NCBI RefSeq assembly: GCF_003345355.1
Contig: NZ_QQNB01000001.1
Span: 1,240,001-1,304,000, forward strand
Length of the DNA: 64,000 bases
From: Sphingomonas aracearum
GTDB taxonomy: Bacteria > Pseudomonadota > Alphaproteobacteria > Sphingomonadales > Sphingomonadaceae
Reading direction: 5' to 3'
The notes beneath the pieces were generated by a model. The model saw only the letters and a list, made by a program, of their open reading frames with translations. It was not told the origin of the DNA and ran no database searches. This document shows positions 17,046-26,361 of the stretch, piece after piece; position 1 is the stretch's first letter, and each line of letters begins with the position of its first letter. The position numbers and the translations under genes were made by a program.

Positions 17046-17822
17046 TCAGCCCCGCACCACCCGCACCCGGTCGCCGGGCCGCAACCCTCCGCCAAGGCCG
17101 CGCAGCACCACGGCGGCGCCGGCAACCTCCACCACCTCCGCCGTCTCCTCGCCGGCAAAGCCCAGAGCGGCGGGCGCGCCTTGCGCCACCACGCGGCCGC
17201 CCTCGATCCGCACCACATGGTCCGCCAGCGCGGCGACCTCGGCCGGGCTGTGGGTGACATAGACCATCGGCAGCGCGAAGCGGGCCTTCAGCGCCACGAT
17301 GAAGTCGAGGATTTCCGCCCGCCGCGCGCCGTCCAGAGCCGCGAGCGGCTCGTCCAGCAGCAGCAGGCGCGGCTGGCTGAGCAGCGCGCGGCCCAGCGCC
17401 ACTCGCTGGCGCTCGCCGCCGGAAAGCTCCGCCACCCGGCGCGGCAGCAGCGCCTCGATGCCCAGCACCTGCACGACCTCCGCCTCGCCGATCCCGCGAT
17501 CGATCCCGGCGCGCCGCTTGCCGTAGAGCAGGTTCGCGCGCACCGGCAGGTGCGGGAACAGCCGCGCGTCCTGGTACACCCAGCCGATGCCGCGCCGCTC
17601 CGGCGGCACGAAGGCGCGGACGGCCGTGTCGGTCAGCACTTCCCCGCCAAGTGCCACCCGCACGCTTCCGTCGCGCGCCACGCCGCCGATCGCCGCCAGC
17701 GTGGCCGACTTGCCGGCGCCGGACGGGCCGAACAGGGCGGTGACGCCCTGTTCCGGGCCCTCGAACGCCACGTCGAGATCCAGCGCGCCGAGGCGCCGCC
17801 GCACCGCCACCGCCAGCGTCAT
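17046..17822 (-). CDS. modC: Molybdate ABC transporter ATP-binding protein
   Basis: A 258-residue ABC ATPase: Walker A GPSGAGKS (residues 32-39), signature LSGGERQ (133-139), Walker B LLLLDEPL (153-160) and the switch His in VTHSPAE. Its place after modA and modB identifies it as the energy-coupling subunit for molybdate uptake. It is about 100 residues shorter than E. coli ModC because the C-terminal molybdate-binding (TOBE) domain is reduced to a short remnant. It overlaps modB by four bases. Confidence 0.88.
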   Translation of the reverse strand: MTLAVAVRRRLGALDLDVAFEGPEQGVTALFGPSGAGKSATLAAIGGVARDGSVRVALGGEVLTDTAVRAFVPPERRGIGWVYQDARLFPHLPVRANLLYGKRRAGIDRGIGEAEVVQVLGIEALLPRRVAELSGGERQRVALGRALLSQPRLLLLDEPLAALDGARRAEILDFIVALKARFALPMVYVTHSPAEVAALADHVVRIEGGRVVAQGAPAALGFAGEETAEVVEVAGAAVVLRGLGGGLRPGDRVRVVRG

Positions 17823-18499
17823 GTGCCCGCCCGCCGCCGGCCCCAGGCAAGCAGCGCTTCCGACAGCAGCAGCGCGCCGATCGCGCTGGCAAAGGAGAAG
17901 CCGGCCAGCCGCAACGCCTCCGCCTCGCTGCCCGGCACCTGCAACGCGGAGTAGATCGCCAGCGCCAGCGTCTGCGTCTCGCCCGGGATGTTCGCGGCAA
18001 AGGTGATAACCGCCCCGAACTCGCCGAGCGCGGCGGCAAAGCCGATCACGCCCGCCGCCACCAGCCCCGGCAGCGCGAGCGGCAGGGTGACGGTGAAGGT
18101 CCGGTCCCAGAAGCCGGCGCCGAGCCCGGCCGCCGCCGCCTCCAGCTTCGGGTCCACCGCCGCGATCGCTTCGCGGGCGGCGCGCAGCATCAGCGGAAAC
18201 GCCATCACCCCGGCGGCCAGCGCCGCGCCGCCCGTGGTGAAGATCAACCGCACGCCCGCCGCGTCCAGCAGCCGCCCGATCGGCCCCTGCGCGCCGAACA
18301 GCAGGATCAGCACGAAGCCGACCACCACCGGCGGCAGGAACAGCGAACTGTGCAGCGCCGCATCCACCAGCACGCGCCCCGGAAAGCGCCGCCGCGCCAT
18401 GATCCACCCGGCCACCACCGCCAGCGGCAGACCCACCGCCACTGCCCGCGCGGCGATGCCGAGGCTCAGCGCGACAATGGCGAGCTCGTTGCCGGTCAC
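17819..18499 (-). CDS. modB: Molybdate ABC transporter permease
   Basis: A 226-residue inner-membrane permease with five to six helices. The EAA-type loop AAGLGAGFWDRTFTVTLPLALPG contacts the ATPase, and FGAVITFAANIPGETQTL near the end is characteristic of ModB. The start is a GTG at 18499 overlapping the modA stop (GTGA). Central gene of modABC. Confidence 0.9.
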   Translation of the reverse strand: MTGNELAIVALSLGIAARAVAVGLPLAVVAGWIMARRRFPGRVLVDAALHSSLFLPPVVVGFVLILLFGAQGPIGRLLDAAGVRLIFTTGGAALAAGVMAFPLMLRAAREAIAAVDPKLEAAAAGLGAGFWDRTFTVTLPLALPGLVAAGVIGFAAALGEFGAVITFAANIPGETQTLALAIYSALQVPGSEAEALRLAGFSFASAIGALLLSEALLAWGRRRAGT

Positions 18500-19254
18500 C
18501 GGGCGGGCAGGAAGCCGAAGCGCGCAAAGGCCGCCTGGGCGTGCGCGCCCTGGAGGAAGCGCAGGAAACCGGCCGCTTGCGGCGCCGCGCCCTTCACCAG
18601 CGCGGCGGGATAGACGATCGGCGGATGGCTCGCGGCCGGGAAGACGCCGACCACGCGCACGCCGCGCTCCACCTTGGCATCCGATCCGTAGACGATGCCG
18701 AGCGGCGCCTCCCCGCGGGCGACATAGGCGAGCGCCACCCGCACATTCTCGGCGCGCGCCAGCCGGCCGGCAACGCTCGGCCACACGCCGAGCCGCGTCA
18801 GCGCGGCCTGCGCATAGCGGCCGGCCGGCACGAACGCCGGGTCGCCGACCGCCAGCCGCCCCCTTGCGCCGAGCGCCTGCGCCAGCGGAAAGCCGGGCCG
18901 GATCGCCAGCCGCGTCGCAGTGCCGCGCGCCGCCACCAGCACCAGCCGCCCGCGCAGCAGGGTCGCGCGCGTGCCGGGCTGCACGCGACCGGCGCGCTGC
19001 ACCTCGTCCATCCACGCGCTGTCGGCCGACACGAACAGGTCCGCCCGCGCCCCGCCGTTGATCTGCCGCGCGACCTGCGAGGAGGAGGCGAAGGAGAAGC
19101 GCACCGGCACGCCCGTGGCCTGCGTATAGGCGCGGCCCAGCGCGCCCAGCGCATCCGTCAGCGAGGCGGCGGCGAACACCGTGATGCCGGCCGGCGGGGG
19201 CGCCGCGCCCAGCAGCATGGCCGAACAGGCGAGCAGGAAGAGGCGGCGGCGCAT
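18496..19254 (-). CDS. modA: Molybdate-binding periplasmic protein
   Basis: A 252-residue substrate-binding protein with a signal peptide (residues 1-18, LFLLACSAMLLGAAPPP). The ModA start motif ITVFAAASLTDAL and the FSFASSSQVARQINGGARADLFVSAD block, with Ser ligands for the oxyanion, are clear. First gene of the leftward modABC operon. I see no ModE gene nearby and cannot assign its operator. Confidence 0.9.
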   Translation of the reverse strand: MRRRLFLLACSAMLLGAAPPPAGITVFAAASLTDALGALGRAYTQATGVPVRFSFASSSQVARQINGGARADLFVSADSAWMDEVQRAGRVQPGTRATLLRGRLVLVAARGTATRLAIRPGFPLAQALGARGRLAVGDPAFVPAGRYAQAALTRLGVWPSVAGRLARAENVRVALAYVARGEAPLGIVYGSDAKVERGVRVVGVFPAASHPPIVYPAALVKGAAPQAAGFLRFLQGAHAQAAFARFGFLPAR

Positions 19255-19303
19255 GGCGCGCTTATGCCGCCCGCTGCCATATTCCGCCAGATATAACGGC
19301 GGC

Positions 19304-20314
19304 TCAGCCGAGCGCGGCCGCGAGGTCGGCCATCCACCGTCCGGTGAACGCCCGGCTTGCCTGGCTCTGCGCGGCGATGCCGTCGAACGAATGATAGGCG
19401 CCGGGCACCACGGCGAGATCCACCGGCACGCCCGCGGCGGCCAGCGCCCCGGCATAGGCGATGTCCTCGTCCAGGAAGAGGTCCAGCGTGCCGACGCCCA
19501 CAAAGGCAGGGGGCAGGCCGGCGAGATCGCTGCGCCGGCCCGGCACGGTGCGCGCCGGCACTTTCGCTTCGCCCGCGGGCACGCCCAGCAGCGAGGTCCA
19601 GCCGAAGCGGTTGGAGGCCGCCGTCCAGATGAAGTCGCCGGTGCCGGGCCTGGCCGGCCGCGTGCTGCCGGTGCGATCGTCCAGCATCGGATAGATCAGC
19701 ACCTGATAGGCCAGCGGCACCTCGCGACGGTCACGCGCGGCGAGCGCCAGCATCGCGGCATGGCCGCCGCCCGCGCTGCTGCCGCCCGCCGCGATCCGCC
19801 GCCGGTCCACGCCCAGCGCGTCGGCATTGTCGTGCACCCAGCGCAGCGCCGCATAATTGTCCGCCAGCGACGCCTCGATCCGCGCCTCGGGCGCCAGCCG
19901 GTATTCCACCGACACGACCAGCCAGCCCTTCTCCGCCGCCAGCCGCTGCAGGCCCGCATTGATACCGGCCGTGCCGGAGACAAAGCCGCCGCCATGGATC
20001 CACACCAGCGCGCCCCGCCCCTTGCGGCCCGGGGCACCATCGAACTGAACCGTGCGCACCGGCGGCTGCCCGGGCAATCCCGGCAGCATGCGCTCGGCGA
20101 GCGGCGGCGCCACTCTCGCCGGCGGGCGGCGGACGCTCGGCAGCAGCGCGGCGGTGAAATCCAGCGTTTGGTGGCCCGCCAGCCCTGCCCGCATTTCCGG
20201 ATCGACGAGGGAGAGGGGACCGGGCGCGACGCTCCGCGAAAACGCCCGCGCCGGCAGGCCGGCCATCACCAGCCCGCTTGCCATCCCGCCCAACACCGCG
20301 CGCCTGCTTGTCAT
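19304..20314 (-). CDS. Secreted alpha/beta hydrolase (HSL-family esterase)
   Basis: A 336-residue hydrolase with a signal carrying twin arginines (MTSRRAVLGGMASGLVMAG). The oxyanion loop is HGGG in VWIHGGGFVSG, the nucleophile elbow is GGSSAGGG, the acid region is GVGTLDLFLDED and the catalytic His is in GAYHSFDG. This is the hormone-sensitive-lipase esterase layout. It is divergent from the GH115 gene, so it may remove acyl groups from plant glycans in the periplasm, but that is context only. Confidence 0.8.
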   Translation of the reverse strand: MTSRRAVLGGMASGLVMAGLPARAFSRSVAPGPLSLVDPEMRAGLAGHQTLDFTAALLPSVRRPPARVAPPLAERMLPGLPGQPPVRTVQFDGAPGRKGRGALVWIHGGGFVSGTAGINAGLQRLAAEKGWLVVSVEYRLAPEARIEASLADNYAALRWVHDNADALGVDRRRIAAGGSSAGGGHAAMLALAARDRREVPLAYQVLIYPMLDDRTGSTRPARPGTGDFIWTAASNRFGWTSLLGVPAGEAKVPARTVPGRRSDLAGLPPAFVGVGTLDLFLDEDIAYAGALAAAGVPVDLAVVPGAYHSFDGIAAQSQASRAFTGRWMADLAAALG

Positions 20315-20398
20315 GTCGCCGCTCCCGCCTTGTCTTCGCTTTGGTCAGACAATAGCCTGCCCGCCGTCGCCGGCAACCGTTCGGCCGGGAGAGATGCC

Positions 20399-22828
20399 AT
20401 TCGCCTGCTCCTTGTGCTGTTCGCCGCCCTGCTCGCGCTGCCGGCCCAGGCGCGGGAGGCCGCGCCGCTCGTCGCCTTTGCGCCGCGCGCCGGCGGCGTC
20501 GTGCTGGCGCAGAGCGGGCGCGCGGCCACCCTGCTGCTCGATCCGGCGGACGCGCCGGCCGTCGCCCATGCCGCCGACGATCTGGCCGGCGACCTCGCCG
20601 CCGTCTCCGGCGCGCGGCCCGCCATCGCCACCCGCCTGCCCGCCGGCGGCCCGGTCGTGCTGATCGGCACGCTGGGGCATCACCGGCTGCTGGATGCGCT
20701 GGCCGCGGGCGGGCAGCTCGACGTGTCGCACCTGAGTGGCGCGTGGGAGAGCTTCGTGATCGCCACCGTCCGCCTGCCCGACCGGCGACGCGCGCTCGCC
20801 ATTGTCGGCAGCGACCGGCGCGGCACCGCGTTCGGCGCCTATGAGCTGAGCCGGGCGATCGGCGTTTCGCCCTGGGTCTGGTGGGCGGACGTGGCCCCCG
20901 CGCGGCACGGCATGCTCGTCGTCCCCGCCGGCACCCGCCGCTTCGGCCCGCCCTCGGTGCGCTATCGCGGGCTGTTCCTCAACGACGAGGATTGGGGGCT
21001 GCAACCCTGGGCCGCCCGCACGCTCGATCCGGCCCGCGGCAATCTCGGTCCGGAAAGCTATCGCCGTATCTTCCAGCTGCTCCTGCGGCTGCGCGCCAAC
21101 ACGCTGTGGCCGGCGATGCACAAGGTGTCGGCCCCCTTCAACGCCGATCCCGCCAATGCCCGGCTTGCCGACGAACATGGCATGGTGATGAGCGCCAGCC
21201 ATGCCGAGCCGATGCTGCGCAACAATGTCGGCGAGTGGCACGGCGCGCCCGATGCGTTCAACTACGCCACCAACCCCGAAGGCGTCGCCGCCTACTGGCG
21301 CGAGCGTGTGGCGAGCAATGGCGCCTACGAGAATGTCTGGCCGCTCGGCATGCGCGGCATCCACGACAGCGGCATGCTGGGCGCGACCACCTTGCCCGGA
21401 CGCCAGGCATTGCTGAACAAGGTGATCGCCGACCAGCGCGACCTGCTGCGCGCGGCGAACCCGGATGTGACCCGGGTGCCGCAGCTGTTCACGCCCTACA
21501 AGGAAGTGCTCGACGTCTACCGCGCCGGGCTGCGGGTGCCGGACGACGTGACGCTCGTCTGGCCGGACGACAATTTCGGCTATCTGCGCCAGTTCCCCGG
21601 CCCTGCCGAGCGCGCGCGGGGCGGGGGCAACGGCGTTTATTACCACCTCTCCTATCTCGGCGCTCCCCTGTCCTATCTGTGGCTCGGCACCACGCCGCCC
21701 GCCCTGATCCAGGAGGAGATGACCCGCGCCTTCGACGCGGGCGCCCGGCGCTTCTGGATGGTCAATGCCGGCGACATCAAGCCGGGCGAGATCGGGCTGG
21801 AGCGGTTCTTCGATCTCGCCTGGAACATGCCTGCGGAGCGCCGGCTGACGCAGCGGCAATGGCTTGATCGCTGGGCGACGCGCACCTTCGGCACGCCGGC
21901 CGCCGGCGCACTGCTGGACGAGCATTTCCGGCTCAATTTCGAGCGCCGGCCGGAACATCTGCAATGGTGGCTGCCCGGCGAGAAGCCGCGGCCGAGCACC
22001 TGGAGCGGGGCGGAGATCGACGCGCGGCTCGCCCGCTTTGCCGCGCTGGCGGACGCGACCACGCGCGCCGGCGCGAGCATCGCGGGCGCTCAACGCGATG
22101 CCTGGTTCGAACTGGTCGACTATCCCGTGCTGGCCGCCGCCGCCGCCAACCGCCGCGCCTTTGCCGCGGAACGCTACGCCCAGGTGATCGAGCACGACCC
22201 GCACAGCGCCCGCGCCGCCGCCGGCATCGCCCGCGCCGCCGACGCCGAGATCAAGGCACTTACCCGCCGCTACAATGACGAGATCGCCGGCGGCAAATGG
22301 CGCGGCATCCTGGCCGAGGAGCCCGCCGACAATCAATGGCGCGGCTTTCGCCTCAGCCCGGTGGTGCTGCCCGCCGCCAGCCTCGCGGGGGACGGCCCCA
22401 TGCCCCCCGCGCCGCCGGGGCCGCCCGCGCCGCAGTTCGTGGAAGCGGAGAGCGCGCCCGCTTCGCCCGGCTGGCGGCTGGTCGAAGGTCTGGGTCGCGG
22501 CACGGGCTCGCTGATGGCGCAGCCGGGCGCGTCGCTCACCCTGCGCTTCACCACAACCGCCACCACCGGCCTGGACCTCGGGCTGGTGCCGCTCTTCCCG
22601 CACGATGGCGATGGCGCGCTGCACCTCGATGTGGCGCTGGACGGCGCCCCGCCCAGCCGCATCGACCTGCCCCGCACGGCCGGCGACAAGGCCTGGAGCC
22701 GGGCCGTGCTCGACAATCTCCTGCGCGTGCCGCTCGGCCCGCCGCTCCCGGCCGGCGCGCACCGGCTGACGATCACCGCGCGCAGCAGCGGCGTCGCGCT
22801 CGACCGGCTGATCCTGACCGCGCGCTGA
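20399..22828 (+). CDS. Glycoside hydrolase family 115-like enzyme (alpha-glucuronidase family)
   Basis: About 809 residues. GH115-like blocks are VLIGTLGHHRLLDAL, GAWESFVIATV, IVGSDRRGTAFGAYELSRAIGVSPWVWWADV and VRYRGLFLNDEDWGLQPWA. GH115 enzymes release 1,2-linked (4-O-methyl) glucuronic acid from xylan or arabinogalactan side chains. No ATG, GTG or TTG gives a normal start. An in-frame ATT at 20399 has GGGAGAG ending five bases upstream and yields the signal peptide RLLLVLFAALLALPAQA. A TTG at 20330 would add 23 polar residues. An ATG at 20394 is in another frame, so a one-base indel is the alternative. Convergent with the PL26-like gene. Confidence 0.82.
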   Translation: MRLLLVLFAALLALPAQAREAAPLVAFAPRAGGVVLAQSGRAATLLLDPADAPAVAHAADDLAGDLAAVSGARPAIATRLPAGGPVVLIGTLGHHRLLDALAAGGQLDVSHLSGAWESFVIATVRLPDRRRALAIVGSDRRGTAFGAYELSRAIGVSPWVWWADVAPARHGMLVVPAGTRRFGPPSVRYRGLFLNDEDWGLQPWAARTLDPARGNLGPESYRRIFQLLLRLRANTLWPAMHKVSAPFNADPANARLADEHGMVMSASHAEPMLRNNVGEWHGAPDAFNYATNPEGVAAYWRERVASNGAYENVWPLGMRGIHDSGMLGATTLPGRQALLNKVIADQRDLLRAANPDVTRVPQLFTPYKEVLDVYRAGLRVPDDVTLVWPDDNFGYLRQFPGPAERARGGGNGVYYHLSYLGAPLSYLWLGTTPPALIQEEMTRAFDAGARRFWMVNAGDIKPGEIGLERFFDLAWNMPAERRLTQRQWLDRWATRTFGTPAAGALLDEHFRLNFERRPEHLQWWLPGEKPRPSTWSGAEIDARLARFAALADATTRAGASIAGAQRDAWFELVDYPVLAAAAANRRAFAAERYAQVIEHDPHSARAAAGIARAADAEIKALTRRYNDEIAGGKWRGILAEEPADNQWRGFRLSPVVLPAASLAGDGPMPPAPPGPPAPQFVEAESAPASPGWRLVEGLGRGTGSLMAQPGASLTLRFTTTATTGLDLGLVPLFPHDGDGALHLDVALDGAPPSRIDLPRTAGDKAWSRAVLDNLLRVPLGPPLPAGAHRLTITARSSGVALDRLILTAR

Positions 22829-22831
22829 GCT

Positions 22832-25552
22832 TCAGTCGCGCCCCAGATCCCGGCCGCGCCGCCGCCCCGGCGTGTCCGGCGCGACGATCGTCGCCCGGTC
22901 GAGTGCCTCGGGCACCAGCGCCAGGTTCTGGATCGCCGCCAGGCCCCATTGCGCCGAGGCATTGGTGGAGACGCCCGGCCATTCCAGCACGCCGTTCACC
23001 ACATGGCGCGGATCGCCGGGCCAGGTGCCGAGCCCGGCGTCGCCCGACAGGAACTCGGCCGCGGCGCGCGTTGCCAGCGTCGCATCCTTCGTCTGGAACG
23101 CCGCATAGGCCGTCAGCCGCGAATGCCCTTCGCGCAGATTGCGTCCGGCCGAAGGCGTGCCGAACTTGGCCGTCCATTCGCCCGCCGGCGCATTGTACCA
23201 GCGGCAGTAATCGAGCCACGCCGCCCGATAGCGGGGCACGTCGAACAGGCGGATCAGCTCCGAACTCACCTCCACCGCGCCGAACACCGCATTGAGATGG
23301 CTCACGGAGATGCCGCGGCCCTGATCGATGAATCGGCCGGACTTCATGTCGAACGGCGCGCTGCCGGTCAGCCAGCCGTGCGGCAGCCGGCCGATGCTGT
23401 CGAGCCCGGCCACGATCCGGTCGCGCCAGCGCACGTCGCCGGTCCGCTCCCACTCGGTCAGCCAGGCGGCGGCGAGCGGGCACCAGGTGGTGCCGAACGT
23501 CATCTCGATCGTGCCCGCCGGCAGCACCGGCTGCTTCGCACGGCTCGGCACCTTGCGGCCGATCTCCACATTGGTCAGCGTCTGGTCGGAGGTAACGAGA
23601 TCGCGCAGCAGGTCGCCGACCCGCTCGTCGGCGGTCAGGTAATAGAAGATGCGGCGATAATTCGCATTGCTGACGCGCGGCTGTTTCGAGCTGTCGCCCC
23701 AATGCTGCACCGCGTGGCGCGTGCCCATGCCCTTGAACCGGCCGAGATGGTAGACGTCCACCTCGCCGGTATGCCGCGTCATCGCCTCGGCGAAGCGCCA
23801 GGTCCTGGCATCGCCCGTGCGCAGCACCTGCGTCCACAGCCACAGGTCGGGCGACAGCTCGCTATTGTCCCATGCGAAGCCGCCGATATCGTAGCGCCAG
23901 CGCTGCCGGTCGCTGTCATAGGTGTGCATCACGTCGCCGTGATTCCAGAAACCGTACCACGCGCGGCGGTCCACCTCGCCGGCATAGAAGTCGATCAGGT
24001 TGGCGAGCTGGTTCTCGATCGCGGTGCGGTTCGGCGTGGAGCGATCGACGAGGTTCCAGTCGCCGAACACCTGCGCGGCGTGGAGGTGCGCCGGCTCCGC
24101 CATCAATTGCGGCGGGGTCGCCTGCATGGTGGCGAGCGCCTTCAACTGGTCGGAAGCGGGCGTCGCCGGGAACGCCCACAGCATCAGCTCGGCCGTCCGC
24201 GCGATGCCGCTCGCATCGTCCCAACCGGGCTCGTAATCCTCATAGGTGATCGAGAGCCCCTCGTTCTGCGCGTCGAAGCTCTCCATCCCCATCGTGCCAT
24301 GGTAGGGACGCATGTCCATCGCCGGCGCATCCGGCGACCACAGCCAGGCGGTGAGCTGCGCGGCATCGCCGGTCGCGCCGGTGATGTGCAGCGCGGTCGG
24401 GTGCCGCTGCCAGAAATAGCGCACGCCGAGCGCCGCGCCTCCGGAGGGCGAGCCGACATAGGCAAGCCCCGGCGCGCGGTGCCCCTCGTCGGCATCGATC
24501 CAGCCCTGTGCGGGCGCGGTGCGTTTGGTGATCGCCCAGCCGTTGGCGGTCGGCTGCTCGAGCCGGAACTCGCCCCAGGCCGGAATGCGCTCCAGCGTGT
24601 CGCGCACCGGCTTGGCCATCTGCGCCAGCGGCGGCACGGCCTGGCCGGCGACCTGCGCCGCCTTGAACGCGCCGCCCGGATCGCGACGCAGGCCGGTAAG
24701 CGGTCGCACTCCTTCGGCGAACATCTGGCCATCGGTGGCGAAGCGCACATGGCGATCGTACAACTCGGCCCCCTTCAGCGGAACGCTCGCGCGTACGCCC
24801 AGCGCGGAGAGAAAATCCTGCGAAGCGTTGCCGTCGAACACGAAGCTGTGCACCACGCGCAGGCCTGGCGAGCCGGCATATGCATAGAGCCGCACCGAGA
24901 ACGGCAGCCAGCGCCGCGCACCGGCCATGTGCGCGCCCTCGATCTTCACCACCGCGCGCACCGGTCCGCGCTGTTCCACCGTCACCTTCTCGATGCGGCT
25001 TTCGAACGCCGTGTCCGCGCCATGCAGCGGCTCGGTGCGCGACGCGCCGACCAACGTCACGGGGCCGAGCACCGCGCGGCCGTCCACGCTCGCCTGGCGT
25101 ATCAGCGCCGCACCGGTCTTCCCGATCTCCCAGCGCGTCTCGCAGACGCTGATCGTCACCGCATCGGCGGCCTCGGCAACGCGCACCGGCTTCGCCGGAG
25201 CGATCGGCCGCCCCCGCGTCACTACCAGCCCGTCTGGCACCACATTCGCGGGGATTGCATGCGCGCTCCACTTGATCGATCCGTCCGGCCATGTCGCGGT
25301 GGTCCAGCCCTGCGAGGGCACCGGCTTGCCGTCGCGCGCCGTGACCGTCAGCGCGGTGCTCCGCTTCAGCAGGCCACGCGGCCAGGCGACACCGAACGTC
25401 TGCCCGGCATGAAGCGCGGGCGCCGCGCCGTCGATCCAGCGCACGCCAGCCGGCTGGAACGGGGCGACCGGCGCCGCCTCCAGCCGCACCGGCAGCATCG
25501 CCACGCCGCCGCCCAGCAGCGCCGCCTTCAACGTATCGCGACGAGAAATCAT
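22832..25552 (-). CDS. Exo-rhamnogalacturonan lyase-like protein (PL26 / YetA-like)
   Basis: A 906-residue secreted enzyme with a Tat-type leader (ISRRDTLKAALLGGG). The three-part architecture fits PcRGLX/YetA proteins: an N-terminal beta domain (RWIDGAAPALHAGQTFGVAWP), a large middle domain, and a C-terminal helical region with GFWNHGDVMHTYDSDRQRWR and GTRHAVQHWGDSS. PL26 enzymes cleave rhamnosyl-galacturonate bonds of rhamnogalacturonan I from the end by beta-elimination. I chose the ATG at 25552, which has GGAG six bases upstream; the ATG at 25564 overlaps the upstream stop (TGATG). It follows the DUF6250 gene in one transcription unit. Confidence 0.78.
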   Translation of the reverse strand: MISRRDTLKAALLGGGVAMLPVRLEAAPVAPFQPAGVRWIDGAAPALHAGQTFGVAWPRGLLKRSTALTVTARDGKPVPSQGWTTATWPDGSIKWSAHAIPANVVPDGLVVTRGRPIAPAKPVRVAEAADAVTISVCETRWEIGKTGAALIRQASVDGRAVLGPVTLVGASRTEPLHGADTAFESRIEKVTVEQRGPVRAVVKIEGAHMAGARRWLPFSVRLYAYAGSPGLRVVHSFVFDGNASQDFLSALGVRASVPLKGAELYDRHVRFATDGQMFAEGVRPLTGLRRDPGGAFKAAQVAGQAVPPLAQMAKPVRDTLERIPAWGEFRLEQPTANGWAITKRTAPAQGWIDADEGHRAPGLAYVGSPSGGAALGVRYFWQRHPTALHITGATGDAAQLTAWLWSPDAPAMDMRPYHGTMGMESFDAQNEGLSITYEDYEPGWDDASGIARTAELMLWAFPATPASDQLKALATMQATPPQLMAEPAHLHAAQVFGDWNLVDRSTPNRTAIENQLANLIDFYAGEVDRRAWYGFWNHGDVMHTYDSDRQRWRYDIGGFAWDNSELSPDLWLWTQVLRTGDARTWRFAEAMTRHTGEVDVYHLGRFKGMGTRHAVQHWGDSSKQPRVSNANYRRIFYYLTADERVGDLLRDLVTSDQTLTNVEIGRKVPSRAKQPVLPAGTIEMTFGTTWCPLAAAWLTEWERTGDVRWRDRIVAGLDSIGRLPHGWLTGSAPFDMKSGRFIDQGRGISVSHLNAVFGAVEVSSELIRLFDVPRYRAAWLDYCRWYNAPAGEWTAKFGTPSAGRNLREGHSRLTAYAAFQTKDATLATRAAAEFLSGDAGLGTWPGDPRHVVNGVLEWPGVSTNASAQWGLAAIQNLALVPEALDRATIVAPDTPGRRRGRDLGRD

Positions 25553-25563
25553 GGCAAACTCCA

Positions 25564-26196
25564 TCAACGCTGCTCCACCCGCACGCGGCGGATGCGCAGG
25601 TGGCTCCAGGTGGTGCGCAGCCCCCAATGGCCGCGCGTGTAAGGGTGGGGATCGTCGAGCGTGAACAGCCGCCTGCCGTCGCGGTCCACCGCGATCGTGC
25701 GCCCGTCCGCGATCAGGCGGATGCGCGTCCAGCGGTTCGGTACCAGCATGTCCGACGCCCCTGCCTTGTCATGCTCGGGCAGGATCGGCCGATTGCCGCG
25801 CTCCCCGATATAGCGGCGAAAGCGGGTGGTGGTGTTCCGGTTGCCGCCGATGCCGACATAATAAGCGCGCATGTCGTCATAGTCGGCGAACGCGCCCGAT
25901 CGTGCGTGAACGGGCGATCCATCCTTGTCCGTCGCCATCCAAAAGGCGTTGAGGTCGCTGACCCTGTCGTTCGCGCCGCCGGCCGAAACCGCCATCGCCT
26001 CGAAGCTGATCGTCACGGGAGAGCCGACCGGCTGCTTCCACCACAGGGTCAAGCCCTTGGGCGTGTCGATGTCGATCGTGCCGCCGCGCTCGGACACGCG
26101 GGCATCGGGCGATTCCGCCTCGATCCGCCAGCGCGACGAAGGGGCCGCGCCGACCAGCGCGAGCAGAACCAGGCTGACGATCACCTTGCGCACCAA
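25564..26196 (-). CDS. Secreted DUF6250 protein
   Basis: A 210-residue exported protein. After a short signal peptide (VRKVIVSLVLLALVGAAPSS) comes a jelly-roll-like domain with RIEAESPDARVSERGGTIDI, GLTLWWKQP, ISFEAMAVSAGG, GIGGNRNTTTRFRRY and the closing HWGLRTTWSHLRIRRVRV. This pattern fits DUF6250, a family found beside rhamnogalacturonan lyases in polysaccharide loci. Its activity is unknown: glycan binding or lyase are both possible. A TTG at 26196 with GGAGG eight bases upstream is the best start, with GTG at 26193 as alternative. First gene of a two-gene leftward unit, opposite the CE12 gene. Confidence 0.72.
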   Translation of the reverse strand: MVRKVIVSLVLLALVGAAPSSRWRIEAESPDARVSERGGTIDIDTPKGLTLWWKQPVGSPVTISFEAMAVSAGGANDRVSDLNAFWMATDKDGSPVHARSGAFADYDDMRAYYVGIGGNRNTTTRFRRYIGERGNRPILPEHDKAGASDMLVPNRWTRIRLIADGRTIAVDRDGRRLFTLDDPHPYTRGHWGLRTTWSHLRIRRVRVEQR

Positions 26197-26294
26197 ACCG
26201 GCATCCTCCCCGCACGGTCGCCCGCGTCTTGGCCGCCAGCATAGGCGCATCATCGAGCGCTTGCCAAGTCCGTCCCGTACTGTCACCAATCATG

Positions 26295-26305
26295 CCACAA
26301 AGTGG
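26295..26305. promoter_or_regulatory. Operator-like palindrome, site A
   Basis: CCACAAAGTGG is an 11-bp near-perfect palindrome in the 165-base gap between the divergent DUF6250 and CE12 genes. It matches the YCAY-WWW-RTGR pattern shared with sites at 36012, 42861 and 58690. Confidence 0.5.
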
Positions 26306-26361
26306 AATGAACGGCCGATCCGGGCGGGTCGGCACGCGAGATGAACTCCTGGGAGAGGGCA

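Noticed and set aside
26261..26300. A clear -35/-10 promoter for the CE12 gene next to operator site A.
   Set aside because: TTGCCA at 26261 exists, but no convincing -10 lies at the right distance, so it is not listed.
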